DNA of 9,716 bases from an uncultured Erysipelotrichaceae bacterium (GCA_902796895.1 CADBQV010000008.1:1-9716), one strand, 5' to 3'; counted from the first letter of the stretch, positions 1 to 7,441 are shown. The notes: generated from the sequence alone by a model not told the origin. Program-made: numbers and translations.

Positions 1-114
1 ATACATTTGAGCATTTTTAAATATTTTGTTTTTGGCTGATATGTTTTTATGCTCAATATAGTTGTAACTATAAAAATAGAGTTTTAGAGCTGACAAATGC
101 CTAAAATATGCCAT
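1..114 (-). CDS. Possible start of an unidentified small ORF, cut by the window edge
   Basis: An ATG at 112-114 on the minus strand opens 38 codons without a stop to the edge of the window. The peptide begins MAYFRHLSALKLYFYSYN and is rich in Tyr, Lys and Asn. AGGG five bases upstream could serve as a ribosome site. The frame is the same as that of rlmD, whose TAA stop lies ten codons before. I recognise no family. AGG and CTC codons, which look uncommon in the neighbouring genes, and the overlap with several inverted repeats speak against coding. This is a weak call. Confidence 0.15.
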   Translation of the reverse strand, partial: MAYFRHLSALKLYFYSYNYIEHKNISAKNKIFKNAQMY

Positions 115-141
115 CTTAACCCTATTTTTAGCTATTTTGGC
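1..141. other. Inverted-repeat-rich region downstream of rlmD with a CRISPR-repeat-like motif
   Basis: No known gene is recognised here. Three nested or adjacent inverted repeats are visible. TTGAGCAT at 7-14 pairs with ATGCTCAA at 49-56. TATAGTT at 57-63 pairs with AACTATA at 66-72. TAAAAATAG at 71-79 pairs with CTATTTTTA at 122-130, and GTT/AAC extends that stem after one mismatch. Inside the last stem, GTTTTAGAGCT (81-91) equals the first 11 bases of many type II-A CRISPR repeats, and its GTTTTAG can pair with CTAAAAT at 101-107. No second copy of any repeat unit is present, so this is not an array within the window. It may simply be the operon's 3' structure, although no GC-rich stem followed by a T run is seen. 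Confidence 0.4.
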
Positions 142-1494
142 TTATTTCTTTGTCAGCAAACAAACTGATTCTATATGTTGAGTATTTGGAAACATATCTA
201 ACGGAATGATTTGGTTAACATTATATTTTAAAGATAATTTATCTAGATTTTTAGCTAATGTAGATGGATTACATGAAACATAAATAATTCTTTTAGTTTC
301 TGATTTTAATAATGATTCAATAAATTCATTATTTAATCCTACTCTTGGTGGATCTACAATTACAACATCAAATCTTTCACCTTTTTCAACCATATCTGTT
401 AATACCTTAGATGAATCACCCTCAATAAATTTAGCATTAGAAATATGATTTAATTTTGCATTATTATTTGCTGCTTCTATTGATTCATGGCTTGATTCTA
501 CACCAATTACTTCTTTTGCCATTTTAGATATGTATAGACCAATTGCACCTACACCACAATAAGCATCAAGTACTCTTTCTTTTCTTGATAATTTTGAAAG
601 CTTTAATACTGTATCAAACATATTTTTTGCTTGATTAGTATTTAATTGGAAGAATGTAGTAGGATATAATTCATATTTGATATTACCTACTTCTTCAATA
701 ATTGATTTATCTCCTTCTAAATGAACTAAATTATCAGAGAAAATAAATCCTTGCTTTTTACTTGTGTTGTAATTAACATATACACCTTTTACATTTTCAA
801 GCTTAATTACTTTTTTAGCTAATTCTTTTATTTTATCGCTTTTTTCAAAACATACAAATGTAACTAATGCTTCATTTTTTAAATTAACTCTAATAGATAT
901 AAATCTTAAAATACCATTATCAAATTTAGGTGCATATGGACTAATACGAAGTTCATCTGCATATTTTAATATCTTATTATTTAATTCATTAATTAAAGGA
1001 TTTTGAACAACACAATCTTCAACTGGTGTCAAATAATTTGTGTTTGGCTTAATCATACATACATGTAATTTCTCATCTATTCCTCTTTTAACAGGTAAAA
1101 TAGATCTATTTCTATATCCTAATACATTATCTGATTTAATAGTTTCTTTAATTTCAAAAGATTTAGGATTTAATTTAGTATATTTATTTATTGCTTCAAT
1201 TAATAAATCTCTTTTAAATTCTAACATCTTTTCATATTTTATATGCATAGCCATACAACCACCACATTCATAATAGTGCTTGCATATAGGCTCTATTCTA
1301 TATTCAGATTTATGTTTTATTTCTACAATATCAGCAAATGCCATATTTTTTTCTACTTTTGTTACTTTTACATTTATTCCTTCACCAGGAATAGCTTCTT
1401 TAACAAATACAGCAAGCTTATTGTAAAATCCAATTCCTTCAGCATTTATACCTAGTCTTTTTATATCTAGTATAAATTCATCATTTTCTTTCAT
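142..1494 (-). CDS. rlmD: 23S rRNA (uracil-5-)-methyltransferase, RlmD/RlmCD (TrmA) family
   Basis: This enzyme methylates C5 of uridine in 23S rRNA using S-adenosylmethionine. Residues 1-60 form a TRAM RNA-binding domain. The [4Fe-4S] ligands are C71, C77 and C80 in CKHYYECGGC, plus C161 in EDCVVQNP. The methyltransferase fold shows FFQLN at 281-285, the SAM loop LDAYCGVGAIGL at 309-320, DPPR at 381-384, the nucleophile C408 in YVSCNP, and the catalytic Glu in QHIESVCLL (E442). At 450 residues it is full length. Gram-positive members often modify both U747 and U1939 (RlmCD), so the symbol is by family and the target site is inferred. The start at 1494 lies inside the end of the GH43 gene, with AGGGTGA six bases upstream, indicating coupling to that gene. 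It is the last recognisable gene of the operon in this window. Confidence 0.94.
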   Translation of the reverse strand: MKENDEFILDIKRLGINAEGIGFYNKLAVFVKEAIPGEGINVKVTKVEKNMAFADIVEIKHKSEYRIEPICKHYYECGGCMAMHIKYEKMLEFKRDLLIEAINKYTKLNPKSFEIKETIKSDNVLGYRNRSILPVKRGIDEKLHVCMIKPNTNYLTPVEDCVVQNPLINELNNKILKYADELRISPYAPKFDNGILRFISIRVNLKNEALVTFVCFEKSDKIKELAKKVIKLENVKGVYVNYNTSKKQGFIFSDNLVHLEGDKSIIEEVGNIKYELYPTTFFQLNTNQAKNMFDTVLKLSKLSRKERVLDAYCGVGAIGLYISKMAKEVIGVESSHESIEAANNNAKLNHISNAKFIEGDSSKVLTDMVEKGERFDVVIVDPPRVGLNNEFIESLLKSETKRIIYVSCNPSTLAKNLDKLSLKYNVNQIIPLDMFPNTQHIESVCLLTKK

Positions 1495-2959
1495 TTTTAA
1501 TCACCCTAGTTTCAAATGACGAATAGGTTACGTATCCTCCATCTTCTAATCCCATTGAAAAGATACCAATTTTACCGCCTATCCATCTGCCAGCTTTAGC
1601 ATAATATTTTTCTTTAAAATATTTTCCATTAACACCTAGTTTATAGATATCTGGTTTAATATATTTTAAATTAAATACTATATCACAATCATTATATTCT
1701 TCTTTATAAATAGTTATATCCTCATTATTAAATGAGCCTTTTTTTATTACTAAATAATTTTTATTATTTAATCTTTCAACAGCTATATATGCATATTCCA
1801 TTCCCATATACATTAAGCCTGTAATATCACTTTCATTTACTAAATTTAATTTAGCTTTTGCCTTAATTGTAAAAGATTCATATAATAGCTTAGTTAATAG
1901 TGAAAATGGATATAGATTTAATCTATTATAAATATATTCACTAACTTTCATATTATATAAAACTAAGCCATTATCAAATTTATAAAATTCTTTTGTTTTA
2001 TTCGCAGGTGTTTGCCACATCAAAGATAATTTATTTTTAAAATTGTCACTTGATTCAATTTTATAATTTGATTTAATATCAATAAAATAATCATGGCTTA
2101 ATACAGGAGAACCTGCAATTAATTCATCTCTAACCTCACCTATTAAAGGCCAATCATTTACCCATTTAACAGGCTCAAGATGACATACTCTTCCGTATGC
2201 CTTTAAATCTTGAAAATGGATGAATACATCTCTTCCATCTAATAAATCTACAAGTGCGCCTTGATGAGGACCATTTATAGGACTATCTTGTTGAGATAAT
2301 ACTATTTTTTCTTCATAAGGTCCATATATATTTTTACTTCTTAAAGCTACCTGCCAGCCTGTTTTTACTGATCCTGCAGGTGCTAATATGTAATAATAAT
2401 CATTTTTCTTATATATTTTTGGTCCTTCAATTGTAGGTTGGGTATTATGACCGTCAAAAATGATTTTATAATCACTTTTAACTTCTTTTAAGTCATTTGA
2501 TACCTCATACATGCCAAGACATGAATTAAAGCCAATTCTTGATTTTGCAAAGCCACATACTAAATAGCATTTGCCATTATCCCAAATAGGACATGGATCA
2601 ATAATACCTTTAGCTTCTATTAATTTATTAACCTCAAATTCACCGTTTTCAATATCATTAGTTCTATAAATATATATTCCTTGATCAGGATATGGAACAA
2701 TTATATAAAACATTCCATCATGATATCTTATTGCAGGTGCCCATACTCCTTCTCCATGATAAACATCATTATATTTTTCAAAGGGAAGCTCTTCCTTTGC
2801 ATATCTTAATATTTTCCAATTAACTAAATTTTTACTTTTTAAAATAGGCAAAATTGGAGTGTGATTAAAGCTTGATGCAACTAAATAGAAATTATCCTTA
2901 TAACGTATTACATCAGGGTCTGAATAATCACTTAAAATTATGGGATTGGTATATTTCAT
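1481..2959 (-). CDS. GH43 family glycoside hydrolase (beta-xylosidase/arabinofuranosidase type), cytoplasmic
   Basis: The protein is a predicted exo-acting glycosidase on short xylo- or arabino-oligosaccharides. Residues 1-290 form the GH43 five-bladed propeller. The likely catalytic triad is D14 in SDPDVI (base), D121 in GIIDPCPIWD (pKa modulator) and E178 in TIEGPKIYK (acid). WAPAIRYHDGMFYI (73-86) and the conserved His in GPHQGALVD (230-238) also fit. From about 300 a concanavalin-like beta-sandwich (GH43 C2 type) is indicated by ITGLMYMGMEYAYIAV. The layout most resembles subfamily 12, by memory of the family rather than a search. There is no signal peptide, so it acts on imported sugars. 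AGGTGA at 2964-2969 is the ribosome site and includes the rseP stop. The gene ends in a tandem TGA TGA and overlaps the next gene by 14 bases. The exact substrate cannot be read from sequence. Confidence 0.9.
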   Translation of the reverse strand: MKYTNPIILSDYSDPDVIRYKDNFYLVASSFNHTPILPILKSKNLVNWKILRYAKEELPFEKYNDVYHGEGVWAPAIRYHDGMFYIIVPYPDQGIYIYRTNDIENGEFEVNKLIEAKGIIDPCPIWDNGKCYLVCGFAKSRIGFNSCLGMYEVSNDLKEVKSDYKIIFDGHNTQPTIEGPKIYKKNDYYYILAPAGSVKTGWQVALRSKNIYGPYEEKIVLSQQDSPINGPHQGALVDLLDGRDVFIHFQDLKAYGRVCHLEPVKWVNDWPLIGEVRDELIAGSPVLSHDYFIDIKSNYKIESSDNFKNKLSLMWQTPANKTKEFYKFDNGLVLYNMKVSEYIYNRLNLYPFSLLTKLLYESFTIKAKAKLNLVNESDITGLMYMGMEYAYIAVERLNNKNYLVIKKGSFNNEDITIYKEEYNDCDIVFNLKYIKPDIYKLGVNGKYFKEKYYAKAGRWIGGKIGIFSMGLEDGGYVTYSSFETRVIKNERK

Positions 2960-2967
2960 ATTATCAC

Positions 2968-4668
2968 CTAAAACAATCTTATAATATCATTTACTGTTAT
3001 ATATACAAATAATACTAATATTAAAACAAAGAATACATTATTAATTACTGTCTCTACCTTCTTAGATACTTTCTTTCTAGTAATTAATTCAATTGCTAAA
3101 AATAAGATTCTACCACCATCAAGAGCAGGTATAGGTAGTAAATTCATTACACCTATATTAACTGATAAAAGTGCAGTTAATGTTAATAGTGCTATAAAGC
3201 CAGCACCAATATATTTTTCAACTAATTTATAAATACCAACAAAGCTTGATAAATCAGATACACCAATTTGTCTTACACCACTTGGTGCAATTAACAATTT
3301 TAATGTTCTAAAGATTAATGTAAAATCACTCCAGAAATAAGAGAAAGCTTGACCAATACAAGGAAAGAAATCAGCATGTGTTTCACATGATATTCCTATT
3401 AAATGACGTATTTTAGCAACTGATTGACTTTCTAATACTTCATTTGTATAAGTTGTAGTATTTGAAGATGTTTTCATTTCTTCATATGATTTATCTGAAT
3501 CATTATATGAATAATAATCAAATGATACTGTAGCTTGTGATGTAATTTTATCAAATTCATTTGTTACTAAAACCCAACTTGTTGCATCAACGTCCTTATC
3601 AACTAAACCAAGTGCTTCATCAGTACTATCATAGTCGATATGAATTTTAGTAATTATATCATTTTGTTTAACATCTATTTTTTCTCTAAATCCAACCTTA
3701 CCAAGCTTTAAGCCTGTAATTGGATTACCTTTTTTATCTTTAATATTAGATTCTAAAGTAATGGCTTTTAAGTCATCACCCTTTAAATCAGCATTAGAAA
3801 TACCAATAGATTGAATAATTGTGATTGCCTCTATTTCTTTAATTGGTTGAATTACACCATCATGCTTGTATTCAATTAAAAGTGTAGTTGTTGTTTTATA
3901 TTCCTTATCTACTGTTTGACTAAATTCAGTCCAGCTTGATATTTTATTACCATTAATACTTAATAATTCATCGCCTTTTTCAAGAATTCCATATGCAGGA
4001 TAATTTTCACCAGATATTTCTCCTACTTTAGTTGATGAATAATTAGGTACTCCATTAGCAAACGAAATAATAAAATATAAGAATATTGCAAGAATCATAT
4101 TATTCATAGGACCTGCAAATAATGTTATAAATCTTTGCCATGGATTTTTAGAATCAATTGTTCTATCATATGGCTCTATTTGTAATCTTTGATCCTTTTC
4201 AAATACAAAATGAGCATCCTTTTTAACATTATAATAATATTCAGTTTCACCAACAAGAATTGTTATATATAGAGCTTCACCATCTTTACCTGATAAATCA
4301 GCTCTTACAACTTGGCCTCTTACTTGGCATTCTTTATTGTCATCTAATATTATTTCTGTTACAACATCATCTACTAAATTTAAGCCAATATTGCTTCCTG
4401 GCTTACAATAAATATCAGTTTGTTGTTCTCCTGCCATTGCGACATATCCACCAATTGGAATTGCACGTATAGCAAATAATGTTTCTCCTCTTTGCTTTTT
4501 ATATAAGGCAGGACCCATACCAAATGAGAATTCATGGCATAATATACCTGCTTTTTTAGCAAAGAAATAATGTCCAAATTCATGGAAGCAAATGATTATT
4601 CCGATTATTATTATAAAAGCTATTATAGCTACTACATATAGCCAAAAGCCTGTTAATGCCAAAAACAT
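2968..4668 (-). CDS. rseP: RIP metalloprotease of the RseP/RasP family, enlarged
   Basis: This is a site-2 protease, a zinc intramembrane protease that cleaves anti-sigma factors and remnant signal peptides in the membrane. The first membrane helix (about 10-35) carries the zinc motif HEFGH at 29-33. FAIRAIPIGGYVAMAGE follows at 65-81. A Bacillus-like inserted domain spans 82-170, and GPMNN at 186-190 leads into the next helix. One PDZ domain is at about 212-285. The third zinc ligand is D517 in NLLPIPALDGG, and a last helix lies at 543-558. At 566 residues it is about 140 longer than Bacillus RasP. The excess is a Ser/Thr/Asp-rich stretch at about 290-425 that may be a second, degenerate PDZ. 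The common GPVGI motif reads SFVGI at 475-479. Its stop TAG is part of the Shine-Dalgarno of the next gene. Confidence 0.94.
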   Translation of the reverse strand: MFLALTGFWLYVVAIIAFIIIIGIIICFHEFGHYFFAKKAGILCHEFSFGMGPALYKKQRGETLFAIRAIPIGGYVAMAGEQQTDIYCKPGSNIGLNLVDDVVTEIILDDNKECQVRGQVVRADLSGKDGEALYITILVGETEYYYNVKKDAHFVFEKDQRLQIEPYDRTIDSKNPWQRFITLFAGPMNNMILAIFLYFIISFANGVPNYSSTKVGEISGENYPAYGILEKGDELLSINGNKISSWTEFSQTVDKEYKTTTTLLIEYKHDGVIQPIKEIEAITIIQSIGISNADLKGDDLKAITLESNIKDKKGNPITGLKLGKVGFREKIDVKQNDIITKIHIDYDSTDEALGLVDKDVDATSWVLVTNEFDKITSQATVSFDYYSYNDSDKSYEEMKTSSNTTTYTNEVLESQSVAKIRHLIGISCETHADFFPCIGQAFSYFWSDFTLIFRTLKLLIAPSGVRQIGVSDLSSFVGIYKLVEKYIGAGFIALLTLTALLSVNIGVMNLLPIPALDGGRILFLAIELITRKKVSKKVETVINNVFFVLILVLFVYITVNDIIRLF

Positions 4669-4671
4669 CTT

Positions 4672-5811
4672 TTACTTTCCATACCTTTCTATAATTTTAT
4701 TAATTATTTTATAACTAATATCAATTACATTATCCAAATTATATTCAATATCCTTATATGAATCATTTGTAATTTCATCATAAATGATTTTTTCAATATC
4801 TAAAAATTCTATTTTTTCATCTAAGAATAATTTAACTGCAGCTTCATTTGCGGCATTTAATACAGCTAAATAAACACCACCTTTTTTAGCAGCCATATAT
4901 GCATATTCTAAGCATGGAAATCTTTTTTTAGATAATTCTTCGAAATGTAAATTTAAGCCGATTAAATTTAGATTTTTATTAGTTATATGCTCATGCATAG
5001 GAAATTTAAGTGCATAAGCAATTGGTGTATGCATATCTGCAGATCCTATCGCAGCTTTTATAACACCATCATTATATTCAACCATTGAATGAACAATAGA
5101 TTCTTTATGTAATATAGTATCTATTTTTTCATATGGCATATCAAATAAATAATGAGCTTCTATAACTTCAAAGCCCTTATTCATCATTGTAGCACTATCA
5201 ATAGTTATTTTAGCACCCATAGACCAATTTGGATGGTTTAGGGCATCTTTTTTTGTTACACCTATTAATTCTTCTCTTTTTTTATCTCTAAAAGAACCAC
5301 CAGATGCAGTAATTATTAATCTTTTAATATCATTTTTATTTTCACCATAAATACATTCTAAAATTGCTGAATGTTCTGAATCAATTGGTGTTAATAAAAC
5401 ATTGTTTTCTTTTATTAATTGTTTAATTAAATCTCCGGCAACAACTAATGTTTCTTTATTAGCTAGTGCTAAATCCTTTTTAGCTTTAATTGCATAAACA
5501 GTAGGTAATAATCCTGATATACCTACTAATGCATTTACAAATATTTCTTCTTTTAATTTTTTATATTTAGCTATTTCAATTAATCCACTATCGCCATAAA
5601 CAATAATAGGCTTATAAGATAATTCAATTTCTTTTTTTTCTCTTAAGCATATTATTTCAGGTTTAAATTCTTCAATAATTTCCTTTGCTTTAGCTAAATC
5701 TCTACCTAAAGATAAGCCAATTACTTTAAATAAATGACTATTTTCTCTAATTACATCAAGTGTTTGTGTTCCAATAGAACCTGAAGCACCAACAATATAT
5801 ACACCTTTCAT
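4672..5811 (-). CDS. dxr: 1-deoxy-D-xylulose 5-phosphate reductoisomerase
   Basis: DXR makes 2-C-methyl-D-erythritol 4-phosphate from DXP with NADPH in the cytosol, the first committed step of the MEP isoprenoid pathway, which feeds undecaprenyl and quinone or tRNA prenyl groups. The 379 residues fit the family. The NADPH-binding loop is GASGSIG at 8-14. Metal ligands are D144 and E146 in PIDSEHSAI and E215 in NKGFEVIEAH. The substrate loop HPNWSMGAKITIDSATMMNKG spans 193-213, kept here as a position range around S197 and W196, and ESIVHSM follows at 237-243. LAVLNAANEAAV at 315-326 marks the C-terminal domain. It starts one base after the cdsA stop with only a weak GGTGG ribosome site, consistent with reinitiation. 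Its presence shows the organism uses the MEP and not only the mevalonate route. Confidence 0.97.
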   Translation of the reverse strand: MKGVYIVGASGSIGTQTLDVIRENSHLFKVIGLSLGRDLAKAKEIIEEFKPEIICLREKKEIELSYKPIIVYGDSGLIEIAKYKKLKEEIFVNALVGISGLLPTVYAIKAKKDLALANKETLVVAGDLIKQLIKENNVLLTPIDSEHSAILECIYGENKNDIKRLIITASGGSFRDKKREELIGVTKKDALNHPNWSMGAKITIDSATMMNKGFEVIEAHYLFDMPYEKIDTILHKESIVHSMVEYNDGVIKAAIGSADMHTPIAYALKFPMHEHITNKNLNLIGLNLHFEELSKKRFPCLEYAYMAAKKGGVYLAVLNAANEAAVKLFLDEKIEFLDIEKIIYDEITNDSYKDIEYNLDNVIDISYKIINKIIERYGK

Positions 5812-5812
5812 A

Positions 5813-6784
5813 TTATGCCACCCATGGGAATAGATTCATTTCTATTAATAAGAATAATAAGAAAATTGCAGATGCGAAGAAAAGTGAATCAAATCTATCT
5901 AATATTCCACCATGACCAGGGAAAATATTAGAATAATCTTTTATTCCGTAATTTCTTTTTAATTTAGAAGCAACTAAATCACCTATTTGTGAGCATACTG
6001 ATAAGAAAATAGTAAGTACAATAGGGAATGCTACTTTACCAATTGGTTTAAAGTTTTTATACATAAAAATATTATCGAATATTTCATTTACAGCACCATT
6101 ATGGAATACATGAGCAAATTGAGAATAAGTTAGTACAATAACTGTACCAAGAATTGTCGCAACAGCAGTACCGCCAATAGCACCTTCCCAAGTCTTTTTA
6201 GGTGAAATTTGAGGAGCCATTTTATGCTTACCAAATTTAACACCAAAAATTAATGCAAACATATCTGTAGAAACTGTGATTGTAACTAAATAAACTATAA
6301 ATCTAGTACCAAAATATTTTAATACTGTTACAGCTCCACCACATACTGCAATATACATAATAGCAACAAACATTTTTCCTAAGTCGCCTACTGTAAAATC
6401 ATTATCTAATACTAATATTGATAAAAGTACAATAATAGATATCATTAACATAACTGTAGGATGTAATATATTTTCTAAATGAAGGAGATTAATAAGCCCC
6501 ATCATATATGATTCTCCACCATATCCTAAATTACCATCTCTACTTGTTTTTTCACAAAAGAAATTTATAATCGATAAGTATAGTCCAAACATTAAAACTA
6601 CTACTGTTATTTTAATTGGAATTGGTATTCTTTTTTCTTTATCATACATATTAAGTAATTCAATAGTTCCTACTATTACAGCGAACATAAAAAATATGTC
6701 TAATACTCTCGCAAGTTGAGGGATTAATATAGCAGGAAGTAATATAATGAATAATAAAGATGCTGTTAAAAATCTTTTTTTCAT
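5813..6784 (-). CDS. cdsA: Phosphatidate cytidylyltransferase (CDP-diglyceride synthase)
   Basis: CdsA is an integral membrane enzyme that converts phosphatidic acid and CTP to CDP-diacylglycerol, the precursor of phosphatidylglycerol and cardiolipin. The full CDS family signature is present at about residues 273-299: S-K-L-K-R, then K-D, then FPGHGGILDRFDS, including the metal-binding Asp residues. The SPKKTWEG motif lies at 194-201. Several hydrophobic segments are visible (about 5-22, 28-46, 57-76, 110-126, 138-156, 160-181, 203-221, 251-268, 300-315). At 323 residues it is longer than the usual 260-280. The extra length seems to be loops, for example at 77-108 and 222-250. The start has AGGA five bases upstream. 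The stop lies one base before the dxr ATG (TAATATG), so the two are probably translated together. Confidence 0.96.
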   Translation of the reverse strand: MKKRFLTASLLFIILLPAILIPQLARVLDIFFMFAVIVGTIELLNMYDKEKRIPIPIKITVVVLMFGLYLSIINFFCEKTSRDGNLGYGGESYMMGLINLLHLENILHPTVMLMISIIVLLSILVLDNDFTVGDLGKMFVAIMYIAVCGGAVTVLKYFGTRFIVYLVTITVSTDMFALIFGVKFGKHKMAPQISPKKTWEGAIGGTAVATILGTVIVLTYSQFAHVFHNGAVNEIFDNIFMYKNFKPIGKVAFPIVLTIFLSVCSQIGDLVASKLKRNYGIKDYSNIFPGHGGILDRFDSLFFASAIFLLFLLIEMNLFPWVA

Positions 6785-6820
6785 AGTATTCCTCTTATAT
6801 AATTAATATATTTTCAATAT

Positions 6821-6829
6821 ATTATATCA
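6821..6829 (-). promoter_or_regulatory. Extended -10 promoter for the cdsA operon
   Basis: The minus strand reads TGATATAAT, a perfect extended -10 element (TGn-TATAAT). No convincing -35 hexamer is seen 16-18 bases upstream, which extended -10 promoters can tolerate. The predicted start near 6814 gives a leader of about 30 bases, with a Shine-Dalgarno AGAGGAAT around 6788-6795. Its place just after the frr terminator makes a real promoter likely. No riboswitch-sized leader fits here. Confidence 0.6.
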
Positions 6830-6850
6830 CTTAATATAATAAAAATCTAC

Positions 6851-6886
6851 AAAAATGAAATAAGCCTAGTTTATCACTAGGCTTAT
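6851..6886 (-). terminator. Rho-independent terminator after frr
   Basis: A perfect 10-bp stem (ATAAGCCTAG / CTAGGCTTAT) with a 7-base loop starts three bases beyond the frr stop. On the minus strand it is followed by TTCATTTTT, an interrupted T tract. The other side has no T run, so it closes the pyrH-frr transcript. Termination may be less complete than at the tsf terminator because of the interrupted tract. Confidence 0.82.
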
Positions 6887-6889
6887 CCA

Positions 6890-7441
6890 TTAAATAGACA
6901 TTAAATCTTTATTCTTTTCTTCTGTTACTTTTTCAACTTCAACAATCTTCTTGTCAGTAAGCTTTTGAACATCTTCTAAGGCAATTTTTTCGTTATCTTC
7001 AGGTAATTCAAGCTTTTTGATTTCTTCATTTAAATCTCTTCTGATATTACGAATTGCAACCTTAGCTCCTTCTTCCATCTTACCTACTTGCTTAACAAGT
7101 TCTTTTCTTCTTTCCTCAGTCATCTTAGGAAGTACAAGTCTAATACCTGTACTATCGCTTTGAGGAGTCAATCCTAAAGTTGAAGCATAAATAGCAGATT
7201 CAATTTGTTTGATTGAAGCTTTATCATAAGGCTTAATATATAATTGATTAGCTTCAGGAATTGAAATAGCTGCAATTTGCTTAACTGGAGTTTGTACACC
7301 ATAATAATCAATAGTAATTGAATCTAATAGTGCAGCTGATGCTTTACTTGTACGAACAGTTGTAAGTTCACGTTGATAAGATTTAATTGAGTTATCCATT
7401 CTTTCTTCGCCCTCTAATAGGGTCATCTCTAATTCTTCCAT
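6890..7441 (-). CDS. frr: Ribosome recycling factor
   Basis: RRF works with EF-G to split the post-termination ribosome in the cytosol. The 183 residues match the family length of about 185. Family landmarks are DYYGVQTPVKQIA (domain II, about 45-57), LGLTPQSDSTGIRLVLPKMTEERRKEL (about 89-115, split here by the hinge), VAIRNIRRD at 128-136 with the functionally important Arg, and DVQKLTDKKI near the C-terminus. The usual R-T-G-R-A-S/N-P motif of domain I reads RTSKASA at 30-36, a conservative drift rather than loss. The start is supported by TAAGGAGA (7447-7454), which contains the pyrH stop codon and lies five bases from the ATG. It follows pyrH as in most bacteria, but uppS, normally next, is absent. 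Confidence 0.97.
   Translation of the reverse strand: MEELEMTLLEGEERMDNSIKSYQRELTTVRTSKASAALLDSITIDYYGVQTPVKQIAAISIPEANQLYIKPYDKASIKQIESAIYASTLGLTPQSDSTGIRLVLPKMTEERRKELVKQVGKMEEGAKVAIRNIRRDLNEEIKKLELPEDNEKIALEDVQKLTDKKIVEVEKVTEEKNKDLMSI

Noticed and set aside
1..141. A CRISPR array at the left edge
   Set aside because: Only one copy of the GTTTTAGAGCT motif is present and no unit recurs with a spacer-like period. At most a single repeat-like or tracr-like element is possible.
1040..1455. Plus-strand ORFs of 70-77 codons opposite the methyltransferase
   Set aside because: They lie antisense to a well-conserved gene, are low in complexity, and have no ribosome site or recognisable motif.
1478..1483. 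TGA read as tryptophan (mycoplasma code)
   Set aside because: Conserved Trp codons checked in rseP are TGG, and the GH43 gene ends in a tandem TGA TGA just where its family domain ends.
4260..4583. Short ORFs on both strands inside the 5' part of rseP
   Set aside because: They are out of frame with a confident RseP domain and match nothing recognisable.
6785..6889. A riboswitch or T-box leader upstream of cdsA
   Set aside because: After the terminator, only about 30 bases remain between the predicted transcript start and the ATG, too short for a known riboswitch.
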